A stretch of 64,000 nucleotides of DNA, from positions 1 through 64,000 of the forward strand of contig CAYRYD010000009.1 in assembly GCA_964428345.1 (NCBI GenBank), in the 5' to 3' direction. A program made the position numbers and the translations under genes. The stretch is from JABDMH01 sp964428345 (GTDB lineage: Bacteria; Bacteroidota; Bacteroidia; Chitinophagales; Saprospiraceae). Positions 25,255 to 33,964 of this stretch are shown here, one piece after another; within the stretch, counting starts at the first letter, position 1, and every line of letters starts with the position of its first letter. The notes under the pieces are model-generated. The model was not told the origin of the DNA, did no database searches, and worked only from the letters and a program-made list of their open reading frames with translations.

Positions 25255-26391
25255 TCAGCTAAGTTCTTTCTGATAACAACGGCGATTCTTGTGTTGCCGG
25301 ATTTCATAACCTTTCCAGAGGTTCTGAACTTCCTGGTTTGATTCCAGCTCAGGATTGGTTTCCACTTTCTTTATCCCGTATCTGATAAAGGTGTGAATGA
25401 TTTTGTTAAAAATCAGGGCAGTGATGCCCTTGTTTTTCAGGTCAGGCCTGACTGCAATCAGGTATAGGTCAGCCCGGTCATTATGTCGCAAAGCCCGTCG
25501 AAGGTGGAAGATGCCAAAAGGAAAAATCCGCCCACCGGCTTTTTGCAGAGCCTTCGAAAAGGAGGGCATGGTTATGCCAAATCCTGCCAGTTTACCCTGA
25601 TTGTCCAGCACTATGCTCAGAAAGTCAGGGTTGATGAAAGAGAGATAACGTTTGACAAAAAGGTCGATCTGGGCCTTGGAATGGGGGATAAAACCCTCGA
25701 GATCTTTATAGGTCAGATTGATAAGTTCAAATATTTCCTGACCAATTTGGTTTAGATCCTGTTTCTTTTTGGCTTTAAATTCGTCCAGTTGATAGCGTTC
25801 CCTGATCATCTCGGCAAACCTGGTGACCCGTTCGGGTATTTCGGCCGGAACGGTCGCTTCATACTCTTTCCAGTCGATCAGTTTTTGATAGCCAAGTGCC
25901 TGGATATGATCTACATAATAAGGATAATTATAGATGACAGCCATAGTAGCCAATTCGTCATACCCTCTGGTAAGCAGGCCGGCCTTATCCATATTGGAAA
26001 AACCGTAGGGTCCTTTGATAAGTTGGCATCCACGCTGCCGGGCCCAGTTTTCGGCGGCTTCAAACAACGATAAAGATACTTCGGGATCGTCGATAAAATC
26101 TACCCATCCGAAGCGGGCCGCTCTCTTTTCAGCTCCATTGTTTTCGAGATGATTGATGATTCCGGCGATCCTTCCGACCGTTTTTCCCTTTATAGTTGCT
26201 ATGAAAAGCTTTGATTCACAATGTTCGTAGGCAGGGTTGTGCTCAGGTGAAAATATGTCCAATTCTGCGGATCGCAGGGGCGGAACATAGTACGGATGAT
26301 CTTTATAGAGCTGGTAAGGAAAATTGACAAACCTTTTCAGGTCAGATCTCGTTTCTACCGGTGCAACAGCGATGTGATCGGATGACATCAT
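25255..26391 (-). CDS. GNAT-like acyltransferase (candidate lipid N-acyltransferase)
   Basis: The 378-residue product has an N-terminal segment common in Bacteroidota proteins annotated loosely as GNAT or GTP cyclohydrolase: FVNFPYQLYKDHPYYVPPLR. This is followed by TVGRIAGIINH (acyl-CoA site-like) and a C-terminal GNAT fold with YLIAVRPDLKNKGITALIFNK (the R/Q-x-x-G-x-A-like loop is KNKGIT). GNAT-fold enzymes N-acylate small amines, and a GNAT-like protein has been proposed as a bacterial ceramide synthase. Its position end-to-end with the oxoamine synthase makes N-acylation of a sphingoid or capnoid base a reasonable inference. No membrane helix is seen. Confidence 0.8.
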   Translation of the reverse strand: MMSSDHIAVAPVETRSDLKRFVNFPYQLYKDHPYYVPPLRSAELDIFSPEHNPAYEHCESKLFIATIKGKTVGRIAGIINHLENNGAEKRAARFGWVDFIDDPEVSLSLFEAAENWARQRGCQLIKGPYGFSNMDKAGLLTRGYDELATMAVIYNYPYYVDHIQALGYQKLIDWKEYEATVPAEIPERVTRFAEMIRERYQLDEFKAKKKQDLNQIGQEIFELINLTYKDLEGFIPHSKAQIDLFVKRYLSFINPDFLSIVLDNQGKLAGFGITMPSFSKALQKAGGRIFPFGIFHLRRALRHNDRADLYLIAVRPDLKNKGITALIFNKIIHTFIRYGIKKVETNPELESNQEVQNLWKGYEIRQHKNRRCYQKELS

Positions 26392-26529
26392 CTGGAGATC
26401 GAATTTACGAATCTTTGATAGTACCTCCCATGTAAAAATTGAAGACGTTATGGAAATTGTCTGTTGTCTGAAAATGAGCAGGCAGAAAACCCGGATGAAT
26501 GACAGTTGTCCTGCCCACCGGGAATCATA

Positions 26530-26759
26530 TTAGGAGGCTGTTGAATTACGCAGCTTGATGCTGAAGCCGTAAATCGTCGTTTCTGGCGAAGCGAGACGAA
26601 GGAAGATACTGGAAGTTGTAACTGACTGACACCGTCTGCCAAGGCCTGCCGGGCAGAGTCTCAATGAAGCCAGGAGCGGCGAGAACGGCTGAACATCTGA
26701 TAATAAAAATGTATTCTTAATTAAATCAGCGCGAGGTGAGCATTTCAACGGCCTCCTAA
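26530..26759. mobile_element. MITE-like element with 18-bp terminal inverted repeats
   Basis: The left end TTAGGAGGCTGTTGAATT (26530-26547) and the right end ATTTCAACGGCCTCCTAA (26742-26759) are inverted copies with two mismatches. The 230-bp interior has no open frame with a recognisable product, so the element is non-autonomous. The adjacent 138 bp (26392-26529) shows nothing else. The right end carries the stop codon of the thioredoxin-like gene, implying insertion at its 3' end. Target duplication cannot be decided; T/A or TT/AA flanks are possible. No related transposase is in the window. Confidence 0.65.
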
Positions 26760-27265
26760 GGTTTTTTATGGCTCCTGCGGTATTGCTCTTCAGCGACAAA
26801 TTTCAACTCTGTGAGAAATGCCCGGGCATCCTTAAAGCCCTTGCTGATCCGGATTCTTTCATGATTTTCGGTGAGAAAGACATAGGCAGGATATGACATC
26901 TGGCCATCACAAAGGGCATAGGCAAGCTCATGTACTCCATTGTGACCGGAAGGTATCCACTTAAACTCCTGATCGTTCCAGGTGATTGATTCTTTTTGTT
27001 CGGCATTTAACTTCACCGCGTAGAAATGCTCATTGATATAGCGCGCAATCAACGTGTCGGAAAAGGTTTCCCGGTCCATAACCTTGCACCAACTACACCA
27101 GTCGGTGTATACATCTACAAGTATCTTCTTTTTAACCTGTTTATTAGCCAGTGACGCTTCCTCCCAGGACATCCATCGGATTTCATCTTCTGCAGGCCAT
27201 TTTAGTCCACCATCGTCCAGATTCAACATGAAAGATAGTGATATACAGGTAAATATATATTTCAT
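26756..27265 (-). CDS. Thioredoxin-fold protein with CSWC active site (exported)
   Basis: The 169-residue product has a weak N-terminal signal (MKYIFTCISLSFML). A thioredoxin-like domain carries the active site YTDWCSWCKVMDRETF at ~53-68, then FYAVKLNAEQKE and the cis-Pro region GQMSYPAYVFL. It resembles the Thioredoxin_7/DUF255 group of periplasmic thiol-disulfide proteins. It ends YRRSHKKP followed by a TAG that lies inside the terminal repeat of the MITE-like element, so the native C-terminus may have been replaced or shortened by a few residues. A TATCTTTG box is just upstream. Confidence 0.9.
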   Translation of the reverse strand: MKYIFTCISLSFMLNLDDGGLKWPAEDEIRWMSWEEASLANKQVKKKILVDVYTDWCSWCKVMDRETFSDTLIARYINEHFYAVKLNAEQKESITWNDQEFKWIPSGHNGVHELAYALCDGQMSYPAYVFLTENHERIRISKGFKDARAFLTELKFVAEEQYRRSHKKP

Positions 27266-27289
27266 TATACTGCAATATAATGTTCTTTA

Positions 27290-27297
27290 CAAAGATA
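27290..27297 (-). promoter_or_regulatory. -7 box of the thioredoxin-like gene
   Basis: Read on the minus strand the site is TATCTTTG, an exact TAnnTTTG match, 24 bp upstream of the ATG at 27265. No TTG is found at the expected distance. Confidence 0.5.
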
Positions 27298-27372
27298 ACA
27301 GATACGGATATTGGTTGGCTTAATTTTAACACCAGGCTAACAAATTTGGGTTGTTTTTGCATCTTTACCTCT

Positions 27373-27942
27373 ATGCACAGGTTAGTTGTGGCAATTGGTG
27401 GAGCCAGCGGAGCGATCTATGGGAAAAGGCTGCTGGACCGTCTCAGGGATCTGAGCGATCAGCTGGAGTCGGTAGGTGTGGTGATTACTGACAATGGAAT
27501 CACCAACTGGAATCTGGAAATCGGGCCCTATGCGCCAGAGTCCTATCCCTTTGTCTTTTATGGTGATCGCGACTTTATGGCGCCTTTTGCATCGGGCTCG
27601 GCCCGGTTTGGTACCATGATTATATGTCCTTGCTCAATGGGAATACTGGGTCGTATTGCAACCGGTATATCAACCGATCTCATCACCCGGGCCGCGGATG
27701 TCATGCTGAAAGAGAGGAGAAGACTCATCCTGGTCACCCGTGAGACCCCATTGAGTCTCATACATATCAACAATATGAGAGTGGTCACCGAAGCCGGAGC
27801 CATCGTTTGCCCGGCGGTACCTTCATTTTATCATCAACCCCATTCCATTACAGATCTCGTCGATACCGTCATTGACCGGGTACTGGATTTGGCTGGTCTG
27901 GAGATCAGTGTCCGGCGTTGGGGAAATGATCAGACTTCGTAG
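27373..27942 (+). CDS. ubiX: UbiX-family flavin prenyltransferase
   Basis: The 189-residue product has the UbiX/Pad1 pattern: LVVAIGGASGAIYGKRLLD at the N-terminus, CPCSMGILGRIATGISTDLI, RRLILVTRETPLSLIHINNM and the C-terminal AVPSFYHQPHSITDLVD. It attaches a dimethylallyl group to FMN to make the cofactor of UbiD-type decarboxylases, for example in quinone synthesis. No ubiD lies in the window. I use the ATG at 27373; a longer frame to 27280 adds 31 residues that no family member has. Confidence 0.95.
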   Translation: MHRLVVAIGGASGAIYGKRLLDRLRDLSDQLESVGVVITDNGITNWNLEIGPYAPESYPFVFYGDRDFMAPFASGSARFGTMIICPCSMGILGRIATGISTDLITRAADVMLKERRRLILVTRETPLSLIHINNMRVVTEAGAIVCPAVPSFYHQPHSITDLVDTVIDRVLDLAGLEISVRRWGNDQTS

Positions 27943-28022
27943 AGGTTTCCGGCTTGTTTCACGGCCGATAAGATACCTTATTTAGCATGGTAGCTGGCGT
28001 GCATAGAGTTCGATTGCATGTC

Positions 28023-28934
28023 TCAGGGATTGGTTTCCATCCGGTGTTTCAAATCCCGGTGAACTGCAATGCTGGCATTCAGCTCAAAGCCCGCCAGGAG
28101 AATGAAGCAATTCATTTGAATCCAGATCAGAATCACGATCAATGCTCCCAAAGATCCGTAAAACCGGCTTTGGGTACCAAAGTTGTCGATTAGATAAGTG
28201 AAGGCTACCGATGTCGTAAATGATACCAGGGTAGCCAGATTGGCACCTGGCGACATCAGGCCAAACTTGCGTCGGAGTGGTGGTCCAAAGCGGTAGATCA
28301 TGCTGATCACACTGTAAAACAGGACAAAAATAGCCACCCATTTAATCAAGCCGGCAAAGAAGGAATATTCCGTCACAAAAAGAAGACTAATCAGCTTATT
28401 CCCACCCACCATCAGGATTCCGGATACGAGAAAAGAAATGCCGACAATGAACGTGAGCAGGATGGCGACACTCCGTCTGCGCAGAAAATTGCGGGTCATA
28501 AAAGACACTTCGTGCGATTTCTCAAAGCCTCGCAATAAAGTCAACATACCACTTGATGCGAAAAAAAGTGCCAGGATAAAACCGAGAGACAATAATCCAC
28601 CCCTTGGTATAGAAGTGAGGTCTTCGACTGCTTCAAAAAGAAAGGCGTGGGCACTAACCGGCATCACCTCCCTGATCTCCCTTTTGATAATCTCGTCAAA
28701 ATTTTCAATGGGTACATAGGGAAGGAGCGTAAACATGAAAATGATCGTAGGAAAAAGGGAAAGAAAGTAGCTGTAGGCCATTGAATTGGCCCGGGTGGTC
28801 AAATCTTCCTTTTTTACCTCTTCGATCAAAAAAATGAATACATCCCAGATGGGAATTCCCGAGAAACCAGGTACAGAATGGGATCGCATCCACTTCCGGG
28901 CATAGACCATGATCCGGAGATACCAACGTTTCAA
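28023..28934 (-). CDS. YihY/BrkB-family inner membrane protein
   Basis: The 303-residue protein has about six membrane helices. Family motifs are LTTRANSMAYSYFLSLFPTIIF near residue 40-62, RGGLLSLGFILALFFASSGM, and a C-terminal YGSLGALIVILIWIQMNCFILLAG. The family was once called ribonuclease BN by mistake; its true function is not known. It is the last of a three-gene minus-strand unit with a thioesterase and a solute symporter, at 13-15 bp spacing. Confidence 0.93.
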   Translation of the reverse strand: MKRWYLRIMVYARKWMRSHSVPGFSGIPIWDVFIFLIEEVKKEDLTTRANSMAYSYFLSLFPTIIFMFTLLPYVPIENFDEIIKREIREVMPVSAHAFLFEAVEDLTSIPRGGLLSLGFILALFFASSGMLTLLRGFEKSHEVSFMTRNFLRRRSVAILLTFIVGISFLVSGILMVGGNKLISLLFVTEYSFFAGLIKWVAIFVLFYSVISMIYRFGPPLRRKFGLMSPGANLATLVSFTTSVAFTYLIDNFGTQSRFYGSLGALIVILIWIQMNCFILLAGFELNASIAVHRDLKHRMETNP

Positions 28935-28947
28935 CCATATGAATATC

Positions 28948-29355
28948 CTAGTGAAAATAGGGCATCAGTTTTTCAGTGATGGATGACGGTGTGCGCATTG
29001 GAGCACCGGTCCTGATATCTTTAAAACAAAGAGTGACCCGTGCTTTGTTTAGCAAAATCTGATTCTGATTGCTGATCCGGACATCGAAGACTATGAAACG
29101 GTCCGGCAATTCGGTAATGGTGGTCGTGATGAGGAGTAAATCATCATACCGCGCCGGTTGGATATATTTGGCATCCAGACGCACCACTGGCATGGCAACC
29201 CCCTGGTTTTCCAGGTCTTTGTAAGTCAGACCCAGAGAACGAATCGCCTCCACCCGTCCTACTTCGTAATAGAGGGCATAGTTGCCATAATAGACAAATC
29301 CCATTTGATCTGTCTCCCCGTACCGCACTCTTACTTGTGTCTCATGAACGAACAT
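28948..29355 (-). CDS. Acyl-CoA thioesterase (hotdog fold, YbgC/FadM type)
   Basis: The 135-residue product is a single hotdog domain. The active-site region VRYGETDQMGFVYYGNYALYYEVGRVEAI contains the conserved Asp (D-Q-M-G). It likely hydrolyses acyl-CoA thioesters in the cytoplasm; YbgC relatives associate with the Tol-Pal system. The chain length used cannot be judged. It overlaps neither neighbour but lies 15 bp after the symporter gene. Confidence 0.93.
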   Translation of the reverse strand: MFVHETQVRVRYGETDQMGFVYYGNYALYYEVGRVEAIRSLGLTYKDLENQGVAMPVVRLDAKYIQPARYDDLLLITTTITELPDRFIVFDVRISNQNQILLNKARVTLCFKDIRTGAPMRTPSSITEKLMPYFH

Positions 29356-29370
29356 GCGGGGCTGTTTCTT

Positions 29371-31161
29371 TTAAATGATCTCCTGGCCAACTTTTTTCCA
29401 TAGGCGGATCAACAAATAGGCAGATATAAGAGCGACAGCCAATAGTATAATGGCTATGGTCATTTCCCCGAAAAGAAATTTTCCGGTGGCAAACAAAAGC
29501 GAATAGACCAGTGCGGTTCCCGCCAGCATCGCGAGTATGCCATTAGGTAAGGCCCATTTTGCCTTGGGATCGACAACCATGATTCCCTCCCTTGCAGCGG
29601 TGTCGACCACCGCTTTCCAGCCTCGTCCACCGGGTTGTATCCTCAGATAAAAGTTCCTGAGTGTCTCGGCAGATTCCGGCCTGGTCAGGAATGTGACGCT
29701 GAGCCAGATCAGGGTCGTGATGGCTACGATCAGCGGAAAACGAAGATATGCCGGCCAAGTGTCGGGATAAACTCCGGAAAAGACAAAAACAAAGGAGATA
29801 ATCCCCGATGAAAACATGGCTGCAATCTCACTCCAGGCATTGATACGCCACCAAAACCAACGGAGCAGAAAGATCAGACCAGTGCCTGCTCCAAACATCA
29901 GTATGAAATCAAAGATCTGAAGCGCATTGGTCATAACCAGGGCCATGATGGCAGCCAGGGCCATCAGGAGAAAAGTAGTGATTCTGCCAACCAGTACAAA
30001 TTCTTTTTCACCTGCTGCCGGACGGATAAACCGCCGGTAGAAGTCGTTCACCAAATAGGAAGCACCCCAGTTTAAATGGGTGGAAATGGTTGACATAAAC
30101 GCTGCAATGAGCGCTGCCAGCACCAGACCCAGTAAACCGGCAGGCAAAAAGGTCAGCATAGCCGGGTAGGCCAGATCATGACCGATTTTGCTTTCCTCTA
30201 CATTGGGGAAAGCAGCCCGCAGACTATCCAGATCTGGAAAGACCACCAGGGAAGCCAGCGCTACCAGAATCCAGGGCCAGGGCCTCAGGGCATAATGCAG
30301 AATATTAAAGAAGAAGGTAGCTCCAATGGCGTGGTTTTCATTTTTTGAAGCCAGCATCCGCTGGGCAATATAGCCGCCACCGCCGGGTTCTGCACCCGGA
30401 TACCAGGCTGCCCACCATTGGACCGCCAGAGGTATGATGACGAGCGAGATCAGAATATCCCGGTTGCTGAATTCCGGTAATATGGAAAGTTTATCAACGA
30501 TGTCTTCGTGACTTAACAACCCACTAATTCCTCCCACATCGGGATGATTGATGGCGACTATGGCTGCTCCGATCGATCCGATCATTGCTACAAAAAAAAG
30601 AATAAAGTCAGTGTAGACTACACCCTTGAAACCACCCAGCGAACTAAAGATCACCGTGATCACCGCGGCCAGACCAATGGTTTGCACCGGCGTCAGATTG
30701 AGCATAACCGAACCGATCTTAATGGCAGCCAGTGATACTGCAGACATGGCCAGTACATTGAAGACAAGTCCTAGAAAGATAGCCCGGAATCCTCTGAGAA
30801 AGCGGGCAGGAAATCCACCATAGCGCAGTTCATAAAATTCGATGTCGGTGGTAACATTAGATTTTCGCCATAATTTGGCATAGACAAACACGGTCAGCAT
30901 GCCCGTCAGCAGAAAAGCCCACCAGACCCAGTTTCCCGATACACCGTTTTGCCTGACGATGTCGGTAACCAGGTTAGGGGTATCGGTCGAAAAGGTGGTA
31001 GCTACCATAGACATCCCCAAAAGCCACCAGGGCATATTCCTGCCGGAAAGAAAAAACTCTTCGGTGTTTCGGCCGGAGGTCCTTGATACATAGAGCCCAA
31101 TACTCAGGGTTATCGCGAAAAAAAAGAAAATAATTGCGATATCAAGGGTGCTTAAGGTCAT
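29371..31161 (-). CDS. Sodium:solute symporter (SSS family)
   Basis: The 596-residue protein has some 13-15 membrane helices. The N-terminal SSS signature is YVSRTSGRNTEEFFLSGRN followed by MPWWLLGMSMVATTFSTDTP; later come LGGFKGVVYTDFILFF and ISTHLNWGASYLVNDFYRRF, the Na+ site region. I start it at the ATG at 31161 because the upstream extension to 31233 is not hydrophobic and lies in the promoter region of the divergent gene. The substrate is not evident; members carry sugars, amino acids or nucleosides. It heads the unit with the thioesterase and YihY genes. Confidence 0.92.
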   Translation of the reverse strand: MTLSTLDIAIIFFFFAITLSIGLYVSRTSGRNTEEFFLSGRNMPWWLLGMSMVATTFSTDTPNLVTDIVRQNGVSGNWVWWAFLLTGMLTVFVYAKLWRKSNVTTDIEFYELRYGGFPARFLRGFRAIFLGLVFNVLAMSAVSLAAIKIGSVMLNLTPVQTIGLAAVITVIFSSLGGFKGVVYTDFILFFVAMIGSIGAAIVAINHPDVGGISGLLSHEDIVDKLSILPEFSNRDILISLVIIPLAVQWWAAWYPGAEPGGGGYIAQRMLASKNENHAIGATFFFNILHYALRPWPWILVALASLVVFPDLDSLRAAFPNVEESKIGHDLAYPAMLTFLPAGLLGLVLAALIAAFMSTISTHLNWGASYLVNDFYRRFIRPAAGEKEFVLVGRITTFLLMALAAIMALVMTNALQIFDFILMFGAGTGLIFLLRWFWWRINAWSEIAAMFSSGIISFVFVFSGVYPDTWPAYLRFPLIVAITTLIWLSVTFLTRPESAETLRNFYLRIQPGGRGWKAVVDTAAREGIMVVDPKAKWALPNGILAMLAGTALVYSLLFATGKFLFGEMTIAIILLAVALISAYLLIRLWKKVGQEII

Positions 31162-31295
31162 AGTCTGGTTGTGTTTGGTCGTTCGTAAAATACCGTATTT
31201 CGTGTCAATATACACAAATGGGAGGCATTTCAAATGCTCGATGAGAGAGTATCTCAGTCAGAGACACACTTTGTGCTATCACCGTGATGAACTTT

Positions 31296-31324
31296 TTGAT
31301 ATGATGGCGAGCTTACTATCTTTG
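31296..31324 (+). promoter_or_regulatory. Bacteroidota promoter of the nucleotidyltransferase gene
   Basis: TTG (31296-31298) and TATCTTTG (31317-31324) are 18 bp apart, matching the -33/-7 consensus. The ATG lies 28 bp downstream, leaving a leader of about 20 nt. Confidence 0.75.
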
Positions 31325-31352
31325 TGCCTCCGGATGATCAGACATAACAATC

Positions 31353-32264
31353 ATGAATAAAGACATCAGCTTGCTGGTTCTGGCCGCAGGAATGGGTAGC
31401 CGGTATGGAGGTCTTAAACAATTGGATGCCCTTGGCCCACATGGCGAGACCATTCTGGAATATTCCATTTTTGACGCAGTGAGAGCCGGTTTTAATAAAG
31501 TCGTCTTTGTGATCAGAGATCACTTCGAAAAAGACTTTCGGGAGAAGATCGGCGATCGCTTTGCCGGTCAGATCGAAGTGCAGTACGTGCATCAGCATGT
31601 CAATCCGGAGGTGGAGGGAATTTCCAGCCTGCCTCAACGGGAAAAACCCTGGGGTACTTCCCAGGCAGTCCTGGTGGCCAAAGATGTTATCCATGAGCCT
31701 TTTGCAGTGATCAATGCCGATGATTACTATGGACAACAATGCTTTGAAATGCTGGGAAAATTTCTCCGGGAAGAAGTATCCCCTTCCACCTATGCAATGG
31801 TGGGCTATACTTTGGTGAATACCCTGTCGGAGCAGGGATATGTAAACCGTGGTGTCTGCAGAACGGATGCGGAAGGCAACCTGACCGGCATTGAGGAGAT
31901 CCTGAAAATTCACTACCGCGGAGATACCATTGTGTATGGTGAAAAGGAAGAGCATACCCTGGATCCCGACGCCATAGTCAGTATGAATTTCTGGGGTTTT
32001 CATCATTCGATATTTGAAGAGTTGGAGAAAGGTTTCAGGGCTTTTGTCCTCGCCCATATCGACAACCCCAAAGCGGAGTACTTCATACCACTGATCATTG
32101 ACGATCTGGTGAGCAGCGGCAAGGTCAAGGTCAAACTGTTGCATTCCGAAGATCAGTGGTATGGAGTGACCTATAAGGAAGATGCCCGTCACGTCATCGA
32201 TGCTTTCAAGAGATTTGCTGAAGAAGGTAAATATCCCAGTCCACTGTGGCCAGCGAACCGGTAG
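31353..32264 (+). CDS. Nucleotidyltransferase family protein (NDP-sugar pyrophosphorylase type)
   Basis: The 303-residue product has the nucleotidyltransferase signature LVLAAGMGSRYGGLKQLDAL at the N-terminus and INADDYYGQQCFEML for the metal-binding Asp. It resembles NTP-transferases that activate sugar phosphates for polysaccharide or cell-envelope synthesis, but the substrate is unknown. It begins a two-gene unit with the NADH dehydrogenase 8 bp downstream, a pairing without obvious biochemical logic. Confidence 0.9.
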   Translation: MNKDISLLVLAAGMGSRYGGLKQLDALGPHGETILEYSIFDAVRAGFNKVVFVIRDHFEKDFREKIGDRFAGQIEVQYVHQHVNPEVEGISSLPQREKPWGTSQAVLVAKDVIHEPFAVINADDYYGQQCFEMLGKFLREEVSPSTYAMVGYTLVNTLSEQGYVNRGVCRTDAEGNLTGIEEILKIHYRGDTIVYGEKEEHTLDPDAIVSMNFWGFHHSIFEELEKGFRAFVLAHIDNPKAEYFIPLIIDDLVSSGKVKVKLLHSEDQWYGVTYKEDARHVIDAFKRFAEEGKYPSPLWPANR

Positions 32265-32272
32265 AAAAAGTG

Positions 32273-33559
32273 ATGGCTTTCAATATTCCGGAGACCGGTG
32301 AGGAACGCATTGTGATCGTTGGGGCTGGTTTCGGAGGCCTCAAACTTGCCAGAAGCCTCAGGGGATCTGGTTATCAGGTGGTACTGATCGACAGGAACAA
32401 CTTTCATCAGTTTCAGCCTCTTTTTTATCAGGTGGCTATGGCAGGTCTGGAACCTTCCTCCATTATTTTTCCCCTTCGGAAGATTTTTCAGAAAGCTCCG
32501 AACATCTTGATCCGTTACGCAGAGATTACCCGGATCGACTTTCAGCAAAAGAGAATTTATGCCGATCTGGGATATTTGAATTACGATAAATTGGTGCTCT
32601 GCACGGGGGCAACCACCAATTTTTTTGGCAATGCCGAAGTTGAAAAAAATACCTTTTCCATGAAGTCCATTGGGGAAGCTTTGGACATTCGCAATTCACT
32701 CCTGACAGACTTCGAAAGATCTTTGTCTATCCGGGACTTTGATGAGCGACAGGGCCTGATTGACATTGTAGTCGTGGGAGGAGGAGCAACCGGTGTCGAA
32801 GTGGCAGGGGCACTGGCCGAAATGAAAAAGTACATTTTACCGAAGGATTACCGGGAACTGACTTATTCAGAGGTTGATATTTATCTGATTCATGCCGGAG
32901 ATCATCTTCTGCCGGGGATGTCAGCAAAAGCATCACGGAATGCCTTGACTTACCTCCAGGAACTGGGAGTCCAGGTGATACTTAACAAACGGGTAGACCG
33001 GTGTGATGGTGAATTCGTATACACCAATGATGAGGATGCGATCCGGTGTGCCAAAGTGATCTGGGCTGCGGGAATTATCTGCCCGGTCACCGATGGTATT
33101 CCGGAGACCCTGCTGGGTCGCGGCAAACGGATCAGAACCGACCGCTATCTCCGGGTGGAAGGTGAAAAGGATGTCTTTGCTCTCGGCGACGCATCGATCG
33201 TTGCCGGAGATCCGGACTATCCTGATGGTCATCCACAGGTAGCCCAGACCGCCATTCAGATGGCCAAAACACTTGCCCGAAATCTAAGGAGATTACCAAA
33301 TGATCAGTGGAAACCCTTTAAGTACCGGGATCTGGGCTCGATGGCAACGATTGGAAGAAACCGGGCGGTGGTAGACCTGCCATCGGTCAGGTTCGGAGGT
33401 TTCTTTGCCTGGATCATCTGGTTGGTTGTTCATCTCTATTCCTTATTAGGGGTTCGAAACAAAGTCATTGTGTTCCTCAACTGGATCTGGAATTACCTTA
33501 CCTATGATCAGTCATTGCGTCTGATCATCAGGCCTGGAAAATCAGGGGCATCCCGCTAA
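32273..33559 (+). CDS. Type II NADH:quinone oxidoreductase (NDH-2 family)
   Basis: The ~428-residue product has two dinucleotide folds: IVIVGAGFGGLKLARSLRG for FAD at ~13-31 and IVVVGGGATGVEVAGALAE for NADH at ~165-183. NNFHQFQPLFYQVAMAGL is typical of NDH-2, as is FALGDASIVAGDP. The C-terminal ~60 residues (FFAWIIWLVVHLYSLLGVR) form an amphipathic or membrane-attached segment. It passes electrons from NADH to menaquinone without pumping protons. I use the ATG at 32273, just after the preceding stop; the GTG at 32246 would overlap. Confidence 0.94.
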   Translation: MAFNIPETGEERIVIVGAGFGGLKLARSLRGSGYQVVLIDRNNFHQFQPLFYQVAMAGLEPSSIIFPLRKIFQKAPNILIRYAEITRIDFQQKRIYADLGYLNYDKLVLCTGATTNFFGNAEVEKNTFSMKSIGEALDIRNSLLTDFERSLSIRDFDERQGLIDIVVVGGGATGVEVAGALAEMKKYILPKDYRELTYSEVDIYLIHAGDHLLPGMSAKASRNALTYLQELGVQVILNKRVDRCDGEFVYTNDEDAIRCAKVIWAAGIICPVTDGIPETLLGRGKRIRTDRYLRVEGEKDVFALGDASIVAGDPDYPDGHPQVAQTAIQMAKTLARNLRRLPNDQWKPFKYRDLGSMATIGRNRAVVDLPSVRFGGFFAWIIWLVVHLYSLLGVRNKVIVFLNWIWNYLTYDQSLRLIIRPGKSGASR

Positions 33560-33964
33560 CTCTGCTTTCTTCTTGATGCCGGTTTAGAAAATAAGCCTGA
33601 CAGGAAGGACTAGACAGGTTTGGAAGGGATCATGAAATACTTTGCCACTCTAAAGATAACCAGCCTGTTACGTATTACTACTCAAACTATATCAATAGAG
33701 TAGGGTTTTTATCTGGCGTTCTGGCAAAGAATTTGCAAATCCTCTTAATGATCCGGATACTCCCTGATCTTACGAACACCTGAACAAGAGTATCCCGTTG
33801 GCATAAGACTGATTCAACCCCAATGTCTTATGAATGCTTACTGAAATCACGTTAAGAAAGTTTACCGGGATGGCACCCGCTTTTCCGCTATGGCAGAAAG
33901 GGTCTATCCAAACATTATCTGAACGGTTATCCTGATCCGAAATGCCGTAAATGATCAATGAAGT
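33560..33964. other. 405-bp intergenic region, nothing recognised
   Basis: I see no coding frame with family features, no strong hairpin and no exact promoter box. A short minus-strand frame (33770-33958) has no supporting signal. Confidence 0.5.

Noticed and set aside
26530..26799. 89-residue minus-strand frame across the MITE-like element
   Set aside because: It begins inside the thioredoxin-like gene in another frame and ends in the terminal repeat; better explained as a by-product of the element.
33770..33958. 62-residue minus-strand frame before the metalloprotease
   Set aside because: No promoter, no family signal, and its composition does not resemble neighbouring genes.
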